Of a stretch of 64,000 nucleotides of DNA, positions 8,160 to 17,120 are shown piece by piece (position 1 is the first letter of the stretch; every line of letters starts with the position of its first letter). The notes below the pieces were generated by a model. The model was not told where the DNA came from. It was given only the letters and a program-made list of their open reading frames with translations, and made no database searches. The position numbers and the translations under genes are program-made. Source of the DNA: Ignavibacterium sp037440165 (GTDB taxonomy: Bacteria; Bacteroidota; Ignavibacteria; Ignavibacteriales; Ignavibacteriaceae); assembly GCF_037440165.1 (NCBI RefSeq), contig NZ_JBBIUQ010000012.1, positions 27,502-91,501 of the forward strand, in the 5' to 3' direction.

Positions 8160-9071
8160 TTGAATAAAAAAATTTACATAATCATAATCTCTGTTTTATT
8201 TTCTGTAACAGTATGGGTAAGCATTGCACTATCGGATGAATACTATTCAACTTATAAACTACCGATTGAAGTCATAGATTTGCCTTCCGGTTATGCAGTT
8301 GGTAACAAACTTCCAGATACAATAACAATCAGACTTAAAGCAGACGGATGGAAACTGATGTCATTTGAGTTAGGCGGTTCAAATTATTTTTTTGTATCAG
8401 TAAAAGGTGATAGTGGTATTGTTTCCACAAATCTTCTTACGAATGTTGAAAACAATCCGTGGTTCTCTGCAGGAATAAATATACTTGATATTAATCCAAA
8501 AACTATTAAAATTCATGTTGAACCATTCGCCGAGAAAATGTTAAGAGTAATCCCTCAACTCGATTTAGACTTTAAGGAAGGTTTTAATCTTGCCACAAAA
8601 GTAAAAATTGAACCAGATTCAATATTGGTAAGTGGACCGAAAAGTTTAATTAAGAATTTGGAGGGATTCAGAACTAAGGAAATCTCCTTAAGAAAACTTG
8701 ATCAGAAATTAACTATAACATCGGAACTGGAAAATCTTCGCGGATTTGAAACCTTTCCAAAGATAGTTAACATAACCCTTGATGTTCAGCGAATAGTTGA
8801 AAATACAATTTCAAATATTCCCGTAAATGTTTTAAACCAACCTGCTAATGTTGAAATCGTTTTAATCCCCAATACCATTGTTTGTACTTTTCGTGGTGGA
8901 ATAAACATTCTTGGTAAAATTTCTGCTAATGATATAACCGCTTCAGTAGATTACTTCAAGGTAATCAATGATACTCTTGGATTTATCAAACCGGAGATTC
9001 AACTGCCAGCAGATTTAAGTCTGTTATCAGTTAAACCCGATAAATTGAAATATGTAATTAAAAAATATTAA
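8160..9071 (+). CDS. YbbR-domain protein, membrane-anchored
   Basis: One N-terminal transmembrane helix (IYIIIISVLFSVTVWVSIAL) anchors an extracytoplasmic part made of YbbR-like repeats, seen in LPIEVIDLPSGYAVGNKLPD and in later copies around residues 130-300 (for example IPVNVLNQPANVEIVLIPN). YbbR proteins such as CdaR regulate the c-di-AMP cyclase in Firmicutes; in Bacteroidota the role is not settled, and no cyclase gene lies nearby here. The start is TTG at 8160, one base after the BMC stop; no ATG would keep the helix. It is probably translated as part of the BMC transcript. Confidence 0.78.
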   Translation: MNKKIYIIIISVLFSVTVWVSIALSDEYYSTYKLPIEVIDLPSGYAVGNKLPDTITIRLKADGWKLMSFELGGSNYFFVSVKGDSGIVSTNLLTNVENNPWFSAGINILDINPKTIKIHVEPFAEKMLRVIPQLDLDFKEGFNLATKVKIEPDSILVSGPKSLIKNLEGFRTKEISLRKLDQKLTITSELENLRGFETFPKIVNITLDVQRIVENTISNIPVNVLNQPANVEIVLIPNTIVCTFRGGINILGKISANDITASVDYFKVINDTLGFIKPEIQLPADLSLLSVKPDKLKYVIKKY

Positions 9072-9091
9072 CTCAACAAAGATTAATTTTT

Positions 9092-9709
9092 ATGTTTATT
9101 ACTTTTGAAGGAATTGACTTCTGTGGAAAATCAACTCAGGTTGAGCTGTTAAAAAAATATTTTGAAGAAAAAGGTAAATCAGTTAAAATAATACGTGAAC
9201 CGGGCGGAACAGAAATATCAGAAAAGATAAGAGATATTCTGTTAGATAAAAAAAATAATAAAATGTTTATGGAAACTGAGCTGCTATTATTCTCCGCAAG
9301 CAGAGCACAATTGGTAAGAGAAAAAATAATTCCTTATCTGGAAAAAGGTAATGTTGTAATTTCTGACAGATTTCATGATTCATCAACTGCATATCAGGGT
9401 TTTGGACGAGGTTTGCCGATAGACTCTGTTTTGAGTATACATAGTTTAGCTATTGGGAATACAATTCCTGCTTTAACATTCATTATTGATATTCCGATTG
9501 AAGTTGCGATTAAACGTAAAGCAGAAAAAACTCATCAGGAACTGGACAGAATAGAAGTATCATCGAATGACTTTTTTGAAAAAGTAAGGAATGGTTATCT
9601 TACACTTGCAGAAAAAGATAAAAGGTTTAAGGTTATAGACGGAACTCAGTCAATAGAAACAATTCACAGGATAATTATTAATTTCATCGAAGAATTTGAG
9701 CATAATTGA
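9092..9709 (+). CDS. tmk: Thymidylate kinase
   Basis: Phosphorylates dTMP to dTDP. The P-loop reads FEGIDFCGKSTQ at residues 4-15, the dTMP-binding DR motif is in ISDRFHDSSTAYQGFGRGL near residue 90, and the lid region contains KRKAEKTHQELDRIE. At 205 residues it has the usual length. A Cys replaces the more frequent Gly/Ala in the P-loop, which is tolerated in this family. The gene ends one base before the protease start. Confidence 0.95.
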   Translation: MFITFEGIDFCGKSTQVELLKKYFEEKGKSVKIIREPGGTEISEKIRDILLDKKNNKMFMETELLLFSASRAQLVREKIIPYLEKGNVVISDRFHDSSTAYQGFGRGLPIDSVLSIHSLAIGNTIPALTFIIDIPIEVAIKRKAEKTHQELDRIEVSSNDFFEKVRNGYLTLAEKDKRFKVIDGTQSIETIHRIIINFIEEFEHN

Positions 9710-9710
9710 T

Positions 9711-11360
9711 ATGAAAAAAGCAGTTTTAATTTTATCAATCATTTCCATTTTCGTTCTTGGATTTTACATACAACGGAGCGGCGATATTTATTATGAGATT
9801 TCTAAAAACATGGAAATGTTCGGAAAAATTTATAAGGAAATCTCTTTCAACTATGTTGATGAAATAAATCCTGAAGAGTTTATGCGCGAAGGTATTAAAG
9901 GAATGTTGAAATCACTTGATCCCTATACTGTTTTTATTGATGAAAGTAAACAGGATGATATTGACTTGATGACAAATGGTAAATATGGTGGAATTGGTGT
10001 AACAATCGGAGTAAGAAATGACAAAGTTACTATTACAGAAATAATTGAAGGTTATGCAGCTCAGAAACAAGGACTTCGTATCGGAGATGTTGTAATCGAA
10101 GTTGATGGACAACCAATAACTTCTTCAGACATAGATGATTTATCCGCTAAAGTAAAAGGTGAACCGGGAACAACGGTTCAGTTAAAAGTTTTGCGAAATA
10201 ATGATAGAGATACCTTACAGTTTAATATTATTCGTGAAGAGATCGTTATAAAAAATCTTGTTTACGCGGGCTTCTATCCCGAAAATTCCAACAATGTTTA
10301 TTTGAAGCTTACGAACTTCAGCCGTTCTGCCTCTGAAGAAATAAAAAATGCGCTTAAGAAATTAAAAGAAGAAAAACCAATACATTCGATTGTACTTGAT
10401 TTGAGAGGTAATCCTGGTGGTTTGCTTGATATTGCCGTTGATGTTTGCAACAAGTTTCTGCAAAAAGATTTGTTAATAGTCTCCACTCGTGGAAGGGAAG
10501 CATCGAGTGAGAAAAAATATTTTGCCAAAGAAGAGCCTATTGTTCCCAACGAAAAACTTGTGGTTCTTATCAATGAAAACAGTGCATCTGCTTCAGAAAT
10601 TGTCGCAGGTGCAATTCAGGATCATGATAGAGGAATAATTCTCGGAACACAATCTTTTGGTAAGGGGTTGGTTCAAACAATTACTCCGATTTCTTATAAT
10701 ACTTCATTAAAAATCACAACAGCAAAATATTATACACCAAGCGGCAGATGTATTCAGAAAATAGATTATTCAAAAAAGAATAAAGTATTCAGTACTCCGC
10801 ATATTGAAGAGAGATCTGAATTCACTACTGACAATCAAAGAAGAGTTTACAGTGCTGGCGGAATAACTCCGGATACGCTGGTAAAATTTGAGATTGAAGG
10901 AGAGATTACGAAGGAACTTTTGGCAAAAGGTATAATATTCGACTTTGCTGATAAATACTATTACACCAATCAGTCAACAAAATTCGAAAAATTGAATGAC
11001 AACAAAGTGTTCAGTGAATTTATCTCATACATTAAAAGTAAGGAATTCAATTATACTCCTGAAGTTGAAAAGAATTTGAATGCTCTGATTGATGAACTTG
11101 AGAAAAATAAAATCAACGGAAAAATAATGAATGCCGCATCAAAGCTTAAAGATGAATTGAAAAATTATTTTGATAAAGAACTTGAAAAATATAAATCGGA
11201 GATACTGGGTTATTTCAAGATTGAATTAGCAACACGATATTATAATCAGAAAAAAGGTCTGGAAGAATCGTTAAAGTATGATAAGCAATTCAACACGGCT
11301 TTAACTCTATTTGAAAATGAGACTGTTTATAATAAACTGCTAAATAAAAAAAATAATTAA
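9711..11360 (+). CDS. Carboxyl-terminal processing serine protease (S41 family, CtpA-like)
   Basis: An N-terminal membrane helix (AVLILSIISIFVLGFYI) is followed by a PDZ domain (about residues 85-165, GGIGVTIGVRND to TVQLKVLRNND) and the S41 protease domain. Catalytic Ser293 lies in NENSASASEIVAGA and Lys318 in QSFGKGLVQT, spaced 25 residues apart as in Prc/CtpA. About 190 extra C-terminal residues are charged and helical, as in many Bacteroidota members. It acts in the periplasm on protein C-termini. I use the ATG at 9711 rather than the TTG at 9696 because the signal helix begins here. Confidence 0.93.
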   Translation: MKKAVLILSIISIFVLGFYIQRSGDIYYEISKNMEMFGKIYKEISFNYVDEINPEEFMREGIKGMLKSLDPYTVFIDESKQDDIDLMTNGKYGGIGVTIGVRNDKVTITEIIEGYAAQKQGLRIGDVVIEVDGQPITSSDIDDLSAKVKGEPGTTVQLKVLRNNDRDTLQFNIIREEIVIKNLVYAGFYPENSNNVYLKLTNFSRSASEEIKNALKKLKEEKPIHSIVLDLRGNPGGLLDIAVDVCNKFLQKDLLIVSTRGREASSEKKYFAKEEPIVPNEKLVVLINENSASASEIVAGAIQDHDRGIILGTQSFGKGLVQTITPISYNTSLKITTAKYYTPSGRCIQKIDYSKKNKVFSTPHIEERSEFTTDNQRRVYSAGGITPDTLVKFEIEGEITKELLAKGIIFDFADKYYYTNQSTKFEKLNDNKVFSEFISYIKSKEFNYTPEVEKNLNALIDELEKNKINGKIMNAASKLKDELKNYFDKELEKYKSEILGYFKIELATRYYNQKKGLEESLKYDKQFNTALTLFENETVYNKLLNKKNN

Positions 11361-11394
11361 TCTCCAAAACAGTATAACAAAGTCAGATGTTGTT

Positions 11395-11658
11395 ATGAAA
11401 ATAAATCCATCTTTTAGCGGATGTCCATCCTGCAAAGAGATGAACACATTAAAAAAATCTCATTCAAGAAATACAAAAGAAAAAATAATTAACGGCATCG
11501 GAATTTATCATACATACCGTTGCACAAAATGCGGATGGCGAGGATATCTGACTTTAGTATCATTAACTTTACTTTCTTTCCGAAAATTGCTGATTTATCT
11601 TTCACTACTGATTATTTCAATTTTCATAACATACCAGATATTAACAAAAATATTTTGA
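11395..11658 (+). CDS. Small zinc-ribbon membrane protein, function unknown
   Basis: The 87 residues contain two cysteine pairs, CPSC near residue 10 and CTKCGW near residue 42, that would form a zinc ribbon, followed by a transmembrane helix (LLIYLSLLIISIFITYQIL) at the C-terminus. The family is not recognised. It follows the protease gene by 34 bases and is followed by 230 bases without a gene, so it seems to close that transcription group. Two other frames through this region are shorter and lack any pattern. Confidence 0.6.
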   Translation: MKINPSFSGCPSCKEMNTLKKSHSRNTKEKIINGIGIYHTYRCTKCGWRGYLTLVSLTLLSFRKLLIYLSLLIISIFITYQILTKIF

Positions 11659-11780
11659 TCGATAAAGTTATTGACCGTGTTAATTATTTTTTTTGTCTTA
11701 TCCTTCACAACTTCTTTTGTTTTATAATCATATTTTAATAATTTTACGCAACAATTTTGAACAAAATTTGTAACTATCAA

Positions 11781-11806
11781 ACCAAGGCAGCTTACTAAAC
11801 CTTGGT
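11781..11806. other. Inverted repeat upstream of the act operon
   Basis: ACCAAGG and CCTTGGT form a perfect 7-bp stem with a 12-base loop. No T-run follows, so a terminator is less likely than an operator or mRNA structure. It sits about 85 bases upstream of actA. Confidence 0.3.
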
Positions 11807-11838
11807 ACTAATCCGCACAATAAAAATGTAGTAATTGT

Positions 11839-11858
11839 AGAAGGCAGAACCTTCTTTT
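11839..11858 (+). terminator. Possible weak intrinsic terminator or attenuator before actA
   Basis: AGAAGG, a five-base loop and CCTTCT are followed by TTT. The stem is only 6 bp, so termination would be weak. It lies 33 bases before the actA start and could either end the previous transcript or act as a leader structure. Confidence 0.3.
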
Positions 11859-11891
11859 AGTTCACTTAAATTAAAATATATTGGACAATTA

Positions 11892-12464
11892 ATGAAGAAA
11901 TCATTACTTGATTATATCCTGCGAAACAGACTTCCATTAACTGTTTTTGTCATCATTTCTTCATTCACATTAACTTATTTCGTCTCCAGACCTGAAAGAG
12001 ACGGAGTTGGCTATACACCAATTCAACCAATCAATTATTCACATAAACTTCATGCAGGTGACATGAAAATTGATTGTAAGTATTGTCATACAAATGTGGA
12101 TAAATCTCGTTTTGCAGGAGTGCCTGCTGTTGCAACTTGTATGAATTGCCATACGGTTGCCAGAAAAGATCGTCCTGAAATTATCAAGCTCACTCAGTAT
12201 TATCGGGATGGAATTCCACTTCCTTGGAAAAGAATTCATAAAGTTCCTGATTATGCTTACTTCAATCACTCCGTTCATGTTAACAAAGGAATTGATTGTA
12301 CTGCCTGTCACGGCGAAGTTACACAAATGGAAAAAATCGGACAAATGAATTCCTTCACAATGGGAAGTTGTTTGAACTGTCATAGAAATGCACACGATAA
12401 ATTCCCTGAGTTGAAGGATCAGATTAACAAGGGTCCGGAATATTGCTCAGCTTGTCACAGATAG
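11892..12464 (+). CDS. actA: Alternative complex III pentahaem cytochrome subunit ActA
   Basis: One N-terminal transmembrane helix (about residues 14-32) anchors a periplasmic domain with five CxxCH haem sites at residues 62, 83, 136, 160 and 185. That number and the position as first gene of the act cluster fit ActA, which passes electrons from the iron-sulfur subunit to cytochrome acceptors. His residues such as those in NYSHKLH and YFNHSVH are likely distal haem ligands. Length 190 is compact compared with many family members. The gene starts the respiratory operon. Confidence 0.93.
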   Translation: MKKSLLDYILRNRLPLTVFVIISSFTLTYFVSRPERDGVGYTPIQPINYSHKLHAGDMKIDCKYCHTNVDKSRFAGVPAVATCMNCHTVARKDRPEIIKLTQYYRDGIPLPWKRIHKVPDYAYFNHSVHVNKGIDCTACHGEVTQMEKIGQMNSFTMGSCLNCHRNAHDKFPELKDQINKGPEYCSACHR

Positions 12465-12473
12465 GAATTCAAT

Positions 12474-12671
12474 ATGAATTTAAATCAAACAAAAAATAAA
12501 ATGGATAGAAAAAAATTTTTCCTTGCAGCAACACTTGCCGCTGCCGGAATTGCTTTGTTCAAATACATTCCCTTTACTTCAGCTAAAAAGAAATTCGGAT
12601 CGAAAAAAGTTGAAGTTAAAATAAATCCATTAGCAGTTAGCAGGAAAAAACTAGGTGAAAAGAATGTCTGA
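12474..12671 (+). CDS. Small membrane protein between actA and actB
   Basis: The 65 codons begin nine bases after actA, with AGGAATT upstream, and overlap the actB start by eight bases. The N-terminal part DRKKFFLAATLAAAGIALF is a positive stretch followed by a hydrophobic helix, like a Tat-type leader lacking the twin Arg (RK instead of RR). The rest is Lys-rich. No family is recognised. Tight spacing in the operon argues that it is translated; a role as a small complex III subunit or assembly factor is inference. Confidence 0.5.
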   Translation: MNLNQTKNKMDRKKFFLAATLAAAGIALFKYIPFTSAKKKFGSKKVEVKINPLAVSRKKLGEKNV

Positions 12672-15600
12672 TTACAGAGAAGAAAATTTACAGAATAATA
12701 ATACTCCTGATCCAAATTACTGGAGAAGCTTTGAAGAGCTTTACAAAAATGAAAAAACTCTGGAAGCTCGGCATCATGAATTTGCTGATGGCGTTACAGA
12801 TGATTTTAATCCAAATGAAAATTTATCAGGAATTTCAAGAAGAAAATTTTTAGCATTACTTGGTGCATCAGCTGCACTTGCCGGAGTTGCCTGCAGCGAT
12901 TATCGCGATAAAGGTGAAATTGTACCTTACAATGTAAAGCCGGAAGAAATTATCATCGGACGGCCAAATTATTATGCTTCAGCCTGCACGGTTTGCGCAA
13001 ATGCCTGCGGAATTCTGATTAAAACCCGGGAAGGAAGACCGATTAAAATTGATGGTAATCCTGAACATCCGGTAAATCAGGGAAAGATTTGTGCTAAAGG
13101 TCAGGCAAACATTTTGAATCTTTATGATCCTGAAAGACTTCAGCAGCCATTAAAGAAGACTTCGACAGGATTTGATACGATTGAGTGGAATAAAGTTGAT
13201 AAAGATATTATAGCAGCTTTAAGTATGGCAGGAAGCAAAGAAATTGCAATTGTCTCACATACAATTACTTCTCCAACAACTATTAAAGTGCTTGAAGAAT
13301 TCAAATCTAAATTTCCATCAACTAAAATTTACAGTTACGAACTTTTTAACAGCTCGAGCAGAAATTCTGCCTGGGCAAAATGTTATGGCTCCGGAAGTTT
13401 TCCACTAATAAAATGGAATGAAGCAAAAGTTATAGTTTCTTTAGAATCTGACTTTTTAGGTGTTGAAGGAAACACAGTTGAAAATAAAAGACTATTTGCA
13501 GAAGGAAGAGATGCAAATAATAAATCATTCAGCAGACTTTATGTTATTGAAAGCTCAATGACGCTTACAGGAATGAATGCTGATTACAGAATGCGTCTGA
13601 AACCAGAGCAGCAGTTCGCATTTGTTATGAGTTTGATGAGTGAATTAAATAAAAAAGGCGCAATTTCAACTTCGATAGCTTCAGATTATAATCTCGATAC
13701 AATAGTTCAAAAGTTTAATCTCAACAAAGAAAGAGTAAATCATCTTGTGAATGACATTGCCGAGAATAAAGGTAAATCAATTTTATTTGCGGGTGATTTA
13801 CTACCTGAAAATGTTCACATCGCAATAAATATACTAAATGACTTGCTGGGCAATAATAAGTTGTATCGTACTGATAGTTCTGAAATCAATCTTATGAATC
13901 TTTCATCTTTAGATGAGTTAAAGGAATTAACTGATAAAATTGGAAATGGTCAGGTTGCAGCGGTTATTCATTTAGATTGTAATCCGGTTTATCATTTCCC
14001 GGTCGATCTCAATTATAAAAATCTGTTAGCCAAAATTCCAACTGTTGTAACTTTTACTGAACGATTAAATGAAACATCTCAATACAGCAATTATGTTTTA
14101 CCATTGAACCACAATTTTGAAAGCTGGGGCGATGCAAAGACAAGAACAGGACTAATATCTTTACAGCAGCCGGTAATTGCTCCACTTCATAATACTAGAC
14201 AGACAGAATCGATTCTACTTACATGGATTAGCACCAATCCGGAAACTTATTCCGAAAAGCTTTATCACGATTATCTGATGAAGAATTGGGAAACAAATAT
14301 TTATCCAACATTAAAATCAAAAATTGAATTTAAGCAGCTATGGTTTGGTGCTTTGCACGATGGTTTTGCTCTGACGAATGAGTCAACTCCAACAGTCAGT
14401 AACATTAATCTGTCTGCTTTAAATGGAGTCAATTCAAATTCTGAATCGAATGATTTTACACTTGTACTAAGAGAAAGTTATCAGGTTGGTGATGGCAGAT
14501 TTGCAAATAACGGATGGCTTCAGGAATTGCCTCATCCGGTTTCAAAAATTACCTGGGACAATTATGCTGCAATTTCACATAACACAGCAAAATCTCTGAA
14601 TGTTGAAAATGATGACCTAGTTGAAGTTTCAGTTGGTGAAAGAAAATTAACATTGCCAGTTTTCATTCAGGCAGGTAATGCTGATAATACAATAACAATC
14701 GAACTTGGTTATGGAAGAGAATTTTCAGGAATAGTTGCTTCAGGTGTTGGTTTTAATGCAAATAGTTTATTATCAGCAAATCCGGAGTTCAGTAATTGGA
14801 TTTACACAAATGCTTCGGTTAAAAAAGCAGGAGGAAAATATTCTCTTGCATCAACACAGGAACATCATGCGTTTGACAATCCAAGAACTCAGGATTTACA
14901 TCTCAAAAGACATATAATTCAGGAAGGTACTGTTGCTCTTTATGAGAAGAAACCTGATTTTATCCACGAGCACAGACCAAAAGAATTAGAAAGTGTTTAT
15001 ACTCCGTTTCAGTATAATGAGATGAAATGGGGAATGGCAATAGACCTGAACAAATGTCTCGGCTGCGGCGATTGCGTTGTAGCTTGTAATGTTGAAAACA
15101 ATGTTCCTGTTGTCGGTAAAGATCAGGTATTAGAGAGCAGGGAAATGCAATGGCTGAGAATTGACAGATATTACTCTGGTTCACCTGATGATCCAAGAGT
15201 AAGTGTTCAACCAATGCTTTGTCAGCATTGTGATCAGGCACCTTGCGAAAATGTTTGTCCGGTTGTAGCAACAATTCATAGTCCTGATGGACTTAATCAA
15301 ATGGTTTACAATCGTTGCGTTGGAACAAGATATTGCTCGAATAACTGTCCTTATAAAGTCAGAAGATTTAACTTTTTCAACTTCAGAGATCATTTCAGAG
15401 ATGGCTATCAGGAAAGTTCAATATTTACATTAATATTTAATCCTGAAGTTACGGTCAGGTCTCGTGGTGTGATGGAAAAATGTACTTTCTGCGTTCAAAG
15501 AATTGAAGAAGCAAGATCAGAGGCGACACGCAAAGGAATTCCGATTAAAGGAACAGATGTTAAAACAGCTTGTCAGGAAGCATGTCCGACAAATGCAATT

Positions 15601-15747
15601 CAATTTGGTGATATAAATGGAAAAGATGCTGAATTTTATAAATACAGAACTCACGAGCTTGGCTATTATGTACTTGAAGAATTGAATGTAAGACCAAATG
15701 TTACATACATTGCTAAACTCAGAAATATTCATACGGAGGAATTATAG
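12664..15747 (+). CDS. actB: Alternative complex III iron-sulfur subunit ActB (molybdopterin-like plus ferredoxin domains)
   Basis: A Tat-type motif SRRKFLALLGASAALAG (Arg59-Arg60) precedes a molybdopterin-oxidoreductase-like domain with CTVCANACG and a later C in GKICAKGQ, then a ferredoxin-type domain near the C-terminus with four cysteine groups (CLGCGDCVVAC, CQHCDQAPCENVCP, CVGTRYCSNNCP, CTFCVQR and CQEACP). In characterised complexes the large domain carries no molybdenum and the clusters sit in the ferredoxin part. I start at ATG 12664 (AGGTGA upstream) rather than GTG 12655. Length about 1027 residues is normal for the fused ActB. Confidence 0.95.
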   Translation: MSDYREENLQNNNTPDPNYWRSFEELYKNEKTLEARHHEFADGVTDDFNPNENLSGISRRKFLALLGASAALAGVACSDYRDKGEIVPYNVKPEEIIIGRPNYYASACTVCANACGILIKTREGRPIKIDGNPEHPVNQGKICAKGQANILNLYDPERLQQPLKKTSTGFDTIEWNKVDKDIIAALSMAGSKEIAIVSHTITSPTTIKVLEEFKSKFPSTKIYSYELFNSSSRNSAWAKCYGSGSFPLIKWNEAKVIVSLESDFLGVEGNTVENKRLFAEGRDANNKSFSRLYVIESSMTLTGMNADYRMRLKPEQQFAFVMSLMSELNKKGAISTSIASDYNLDTIVQKFNLNKERVNHLVNDIAENKGKSILFAGDLLPENVHIAINILNDLLGNNKLYRTDSSEINLMNLSSLDELKELTDKIGNGQVAAVIHLDCNPVYHFPVDLNYKNLLAKIPTVVTFTERLNETSQYSNYVLPLNHNFESWGDAKTRTGLISLQQPVIAPLHNTRQTESILLTWISTNPETYSEKLYHDYLMKNWETNIYPTLKSKIEFKQLWFGALHDGFALTNESTPTVSNINLSALNGVNSNSESNDFTLVLRESYQVGDGRFANNGWLQELPHPVSKITWDNYAAISHNTAKSLNVENDDLVEVSVGERKLTLPVFIQAGNADNTITIELGYGREFSGIVASGVGFNANSLLSANPEFSNWIYTNASVKKAGGKYSLASTQEHHAFDNPRTQDLHLKRHIIQEGTVALYEKKPDFIHEHRPKELESVYTPFQYNEMKWGMAIDLNKCLGCGDCVVACNVENNVPVVGKDQVLESREMQWLRIDRYYSGSPDDPRVSVQPMLCQHCDQAPCENVCPVVATIHSPDGLNQMVYNRCVGTRYCSNNCPYKVRRFNFFNFRDHFRDGYQESSIFTLIFNPEVTVRSRGVMEKCTFCVQRIEEARSEATRKGIPIKGTDVKTACQEACPTNAIQFGDINGKDAEFYKYRTHELGYYVLEELNVRPNVTYIAKLRNIHTEEL

Positions 15748-17120
15748 TGAATATTGACTACTCACAGGAAGCCCCGACAATAGCAGGTCGGCTTTCACTT
15801 TCAGAAATTGAAGAGTTAGTTGCAAGGCCGCTTGATTCGAAGCCTGACAGAAAGTATTTCATTGCCCTATCAATATCAGGCACTTTGCTTTTGATTGGCG
15901 CAGTTTGCCTTGCATTTAGTTTTTACTATGGAATTGGTCTTTGGGGAAATAATCAACCTGTTGGCTGGGCAGTTCCAATTGTTAACTTCGTGTTCTGGGT
16001 TGGTATTGGTCATGCAGGAACTCTTATTTCTGCAATTTTATTTTTGCTAAGACAAAAATGGCGAACTGGTATTGCTCGCTTTGCAGAAGCAATGACAATT
16101 TTTGCTGTTATGTGCGCCGGAATTTTCCCAGTCATTCATACAGGAAGACCTTGGCTTGCAGGATATTTACTACCATATCCAAATCAACATAGTCTCTGGG
16201 TTAATTTCACTTCACCACTGCTGTGGGATGTATTTGCAGTTTCAACTTATTTTACTGTTTCATTAGTTTTCTGGTATATCGGCTTGATTCCGGATTTTGC
16301 AACTTTAAGAGATAGAACAACCTCAAAGATTAAAAAAACTATCTACTCAATTTTTTCTTTAGGTTGGAGACATTCATCACGGCATTGGCAGCATTATGAA
16401 AAAGCTTATATGCTGTTAGCTGGTTTCGCAACTCCACTTGTGCTTTCGGTTCACACAATCGTAAGCTTCGACTTTGCAGTTTCAATTCTTCCCGGTTGGC
16501 ACACAACAATATTTCCTCCATACTTCGTTGCGGGTGCTATCTTCTCCGGATTTGCAATGGTTGTGACAGTTCTCGTCTTTGTAAGGAAAATATTCAATCT
16601 AGAAAATATCATCACAATGGATCATCTTGAAAAGATGAACAAAGTTATTCTTGCAACAGGAATGATGGTTGGATATGCATACGGAATGGAATTTTTTATA
16701 GCCTGGTACAGTGGCGTTCAGGCAGAGCAGTTTGTGTTCATCAACAGAGCATTTGGACCTTATGCCTGGGCTTATTGGATAATGGTAAGCTGTAATGTGA
16801 TTTTCCCTCAACTATTCTGGTTCAGAAAATTCAGAAGATCAATCCCTGTTATGATGGTTATAGTAATTCTTGTTAATGTGGGAATGTGGTTCGAAAGATT
16901 TGTTATAACAATAACATCTTTGCATAGAGATTTCTTACCATCGAGCTGGGCTTATTATACACCAACGATATTCGATATTGGAATTTTACTCGGAAGTTTC
17001 GGATTATTCTTCACTCTTGTAATATTATTTACAAAATCATTACCGGTAGTATCCATTTCAGAAGTTAAAGCTGTTGCCGAAGGTGCTCAGCCAACTCATC
17101 ACGGAGGTGATCATGAATAA
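15747..17120 (+). CDS. actC: Alternative complex III quinol-binding membrane subunit ActC (NrfD/PsrC family)
   Basis: About ten transmembrane helices follow a short cytoplasmic N-terminus; VGIGHAGTLISAILFLLR and FPVIHTGRPW are NrfD/PsrC-type helices likely to line the quinol site. The start is GTG at 15747, which shares one base with the actB stop and has GGAGGA seven bases upstream. Length 457 is typical. The 3' end overlaps actDE by eight bases. ActC delivers quinol electrons to the ActB clusters. Confidence 0.94.
   Translation: MNIDYSQEAPTIAGRLSLSEIEELVARPLDSKPDRKYFIALSISGTLLLIGAVCLAFSFYYGIGLWGNNQPVGWAVPIVNFVFWVGIGHAGTLISAILFLLRQKWRTGIARFAEAMTIFAVMCAGIFPVIHTGRPWLAGYLLPYPNQHSLWVNFTSPLLWDVFAVSTYFTVSLVFWYIGLIPDFATLRDRTTSKIKKTIYSIFSLGWRHSSRHWQHYEKAYMLLAGFATPLVLSVHTIVSFDFAVSILPGWHTTIFPPYFVAGAIFSGFAMVVTVLVFVRKIFNLENIITMDHLEKMNKVILATGMMVGYAYGMEFFIAWYSGVQAEQFVFINRAFGPYAWAYWIMVSCNVIFPQLFWFRKFRRSIPVMMVIVILVNVGMWFERFVITITSLHRDFLPSSWAYYTPTIFDIGILLGSFGLFFTLVILFTKSLPVVSISEVKAVAEGAQPTHHGGDHE

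Noticed and set aside
11520..11780. Alternative frames on both strands around the small zinc-ribbon gene
   Set aside because: They lack ribosome sites and motifs; the frame at 11395 keeps both cysteine pairs and a clean helix.
12655..12663. GTG start at 12655 for actB
   Set aside because: ATG 12664 is preceded by AGGTGA at a suitable distance; the GTG is part of that ribosome site.
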